NCBI GenBank assembly: GCA_030836325.1
Contig: JAURQC010000030.1
Location: 1 to 31,851, forward strand
Length of the DNA stretch: 31,851 nucleotides
DNA from: Candidatus Nanopelagicales bacterium
GTDB lineage: Bacteria; Actinomycetota; Actinomycetes; S36-B12
Direction of reading: 5' to 3'
Below are positions 31,156 to 31,851 of the stretch, in pieces. Under the pieces are notes generated by a model. It saw only the letters and a list, made by a program, of their open reading frames with translations. It made no database searches and had not been told where the DNA came from. The translations under genes and the position numbers were made by a program. Every line of letters starts with the position of its first letter. Position 1 is the first letter of the stretch.

Positions 31156-31545
31156 TTAGTTGTGAACCATGGTCTCGGCGAGGGCGTCGGCCTGCCGAGT
31201 GGCGAACACCAGGCGCCGAGGCGCGTAGACGTCACCGAGAATGTGGATGTCGGGCATTTCGTATTTGAGTTCGTCTGTAGCAATGAGTCCGAGACCCCTC
31301 CGCACGCGAGAACGACGGTGTCCAACGGCCCAACGGTGCGGTCTATTTTGCGCATAGTCGCAGCGGGCGACCACGGAGTCGTCGTTGATCGTCACGATTT
31401 GTTCTATCGTCCGAATCTCGACCCCGCGCTCGGCGACGTGCCCGAGAATCCCGCCCACGATGTACCGGCCGAGCAACTGTGCTGGCGTGTTTGCCACGTC
31501 GTGATCGGTGGTGGGTAACGACATGCGTACCTCGTGAATCCCTGT
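31156..31545 (-). pseudogene. relic of an FAD/NAD-binding flavin oxidoreductase C-terminus (2,4-dienoyl-CoA reductase-like)
   Basis: Only the last 130 or so residues of a much larger flavoenzyme remain. One frame gives TTDHDVANTPAQLLGRYIVGG and ends with MPDIHILGDVYAPRRLVFA, the typical last Rossmann block of NADH:flavin oxidoreductase/dienoyl-CoA reductase-like proteins. In between, the expected VGPLDTVVLACGGVSDSLL is found in a different frame (about 31280-31355), so two compensating frameshifts, near 31360 and near 31285, are needed to rebuild the protein. Sequence resembling the family (IHEVRM) continues upstream of the first ATG at 31524 to about 31545, then a TAA follows, so the N-terminal part was deleted. 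Single-base assembly errors could explain the frameshifts but not the missing 500 or so residues. Confidence 0.75.
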
Positions 31546-31640
31546 GAGACAACAGAATTATGCGCATGATAACTATGATTTGGAATCGATGGGGAGGATT
31601 ACCTGATCTATGGCTCCTGTCCGAGCATTAGGGTCACCCC
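31546..31640. promoter_or_regulatory. dnaX upstream region with TTAT-N7-ATAA inverted repeat
   Basis: A 95-bp spacer between the relic and dnaX. TTAT-GCGCATG-ATAA at 31558-31572 is an inverted repeat. It overlaps ATGATAACTAT (31566-31576), which resembles the ATGGTAATCAT of the 13189 operator. TAGGGT at 31629-31634, 6 nt before the dnaX ATG, fits a -10 (TAnnnT) for a leaderless transcript; no Shine-Dalgarno sequence is close to the ATG. No SRP RNA is found here. Confidence 0.35.
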
Positions 31641-31851
31641 ATGTCCTTGGCCCTCTACCGCACGTACCGGCCTGCTCGTCTGGCCGATGTGGTGGGGCAG
31701 GAGCACATCACGACCCCGCTGGGTCGTGCTCTGGAGAACGATCGCGTCCATCACGCCTATTTGTTCTCCGGTCCCCGTGGGTGTGGGAAGACTTCTACCG
31801 CCCGGATCATGGCCCGATCACTCAACTGCGAGAAGGGTCCTACTCCCGAGC
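31641..31851 (+). CDS. dnaX: DNA polymerase III subunit gamma/tau, 5' part
   Basis: The first 70 codons of dnaX, cut by the window end. [22 protein letters not shown] is the conserved N-terminus, and the Walker A loop GPRGCGKT is at residues 44-51, followed by [11 protein letters not shown], the start of the zinc-binding region. The protein is the clamp-loader ATPase that assembles the sliding clamp at the replication fork. It is a housekeeping gene unrelated to the catabolic cluster, and transcribed away from it. There is no obvious ribosome site, so translation may be leaderless. Confidence 0.95.
   Translation, partial: MSLALYRTYRPARLADVVGQEHITTPLGRALENDRVHHAYLFSGPRGCGKTSTARIMARSLNCEKGPTPE

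Noticed and set aside
31546..31640. SRP RNA (ffs), often found upstream of dnaX
   Set aside because: The conserved GGAAGGAAGCA-type loop sequence and a long hairpin are not present on either strand.
1..31851. tRNA or rRNA genes, CRISPR arrays, insertion sequences
   Set aside because: I saw no tRNA-like arms, no spaced direct repeats and no transposase or flanking inverted repeats; the only repeats are the short tandem ones listed.

Overview
The window reads as a high-GC chromosomal segment (roughly 60 % by eye) from an actinobacterium, most likely an uncultured or environmental lineage. Clues are frequent GTG/TTG starts, many 1-4 nt stop/start overlaps, proteins of probable F420-dependent families (a PPOX-fold protein and a luciferase-like oxidoreductase), a mycobacterial-style ferredoxin with a CxxHxxC motif, and an actinobacterial-looking dnaX. 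I cannot assign a genus from the sequence alone.

Almost the whole window (about 68-31141) is a dense catabolic cluster arranged as back-to-back and face-to-face operons. (A) Leftward 68-2871: thiolase, HSD10-type SDR and enoyl-CoA hydratase. (B) Rightward 2969-12332: PPOX-fold protein, SDR, SnoaL-like protein, SDR, luciferase-like oxidoreductase, acyl-CoA synthetase, acyl-CoA dehydrogenase, aldehyde dehydrogenase, family III CoA-transferase. (C) Leftward 12360-13145: a lone SDR. (D) Rightward 13223-17545: two acyl-CoA dehydrogenases, amidohydrolase, thiolase. (E) Leftward 17560-24802: ferredoxin, degenerate aldehyde-dehydrogenase-like protein, AtuA, AtuA C-terminal-domain protein, acyl-CoA synthetase, alpha-methylacyl-CoA racemase, two SDRs. 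(F) Rightward 24918-30367: cytochrome P450, ferredoxin reductase, SnoaL-like protein, ketosteroid-dehydrogenase-like flavoprotein, membrane protein. (G) Leftward 30377-31141: SDR, preceded by a broken flavin oxidoreductase relic. The window ends in the 5' end of housekeeping dnaX (31641 onward), which marks the right edge of the cluster.

Together these genes could take up an oxidised or unactivated isoprenoid or alicyclic compound. P450/ferredoxin/reductase would hydroxylate it. SDRs, the aldehyde dehydrogenase and the KstD-like enzyme would oxidise alcohols, aldehydes and ring ketones. Two acyl-CoA synthetases and a CoA-transferase would activate acids. The racemase would fix 2-methyl stereochemistry, and three acyl-CoA dehydrogenases, a hydratase, SDRs and two thiolases would carry out beta-oxidation. 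AtuA, the racemase and the KstD-like enzyme point to a terpenoid or steroid-like substrate, but known steroid ring-degradation genes (HsaA-D, IpdAB) and the Atu/Liu carboxylase are absent here, so the substrate is unknown. No transcription factor and no recognised transporter is encoded in the window.

The most unusual items are: an intact but catalytically stripped, C-terminally truncated aldehyde dehydrogenase homologue inside operon E; AtuA split into two translationally coupled genes; tandem duplications of two gene 3' ends including their stop codons (one making repeated seven-codon mini-ORFs); a P450 lacking the I-helix acid; and a frameshifted flavoenzyme relic next to dnaX.
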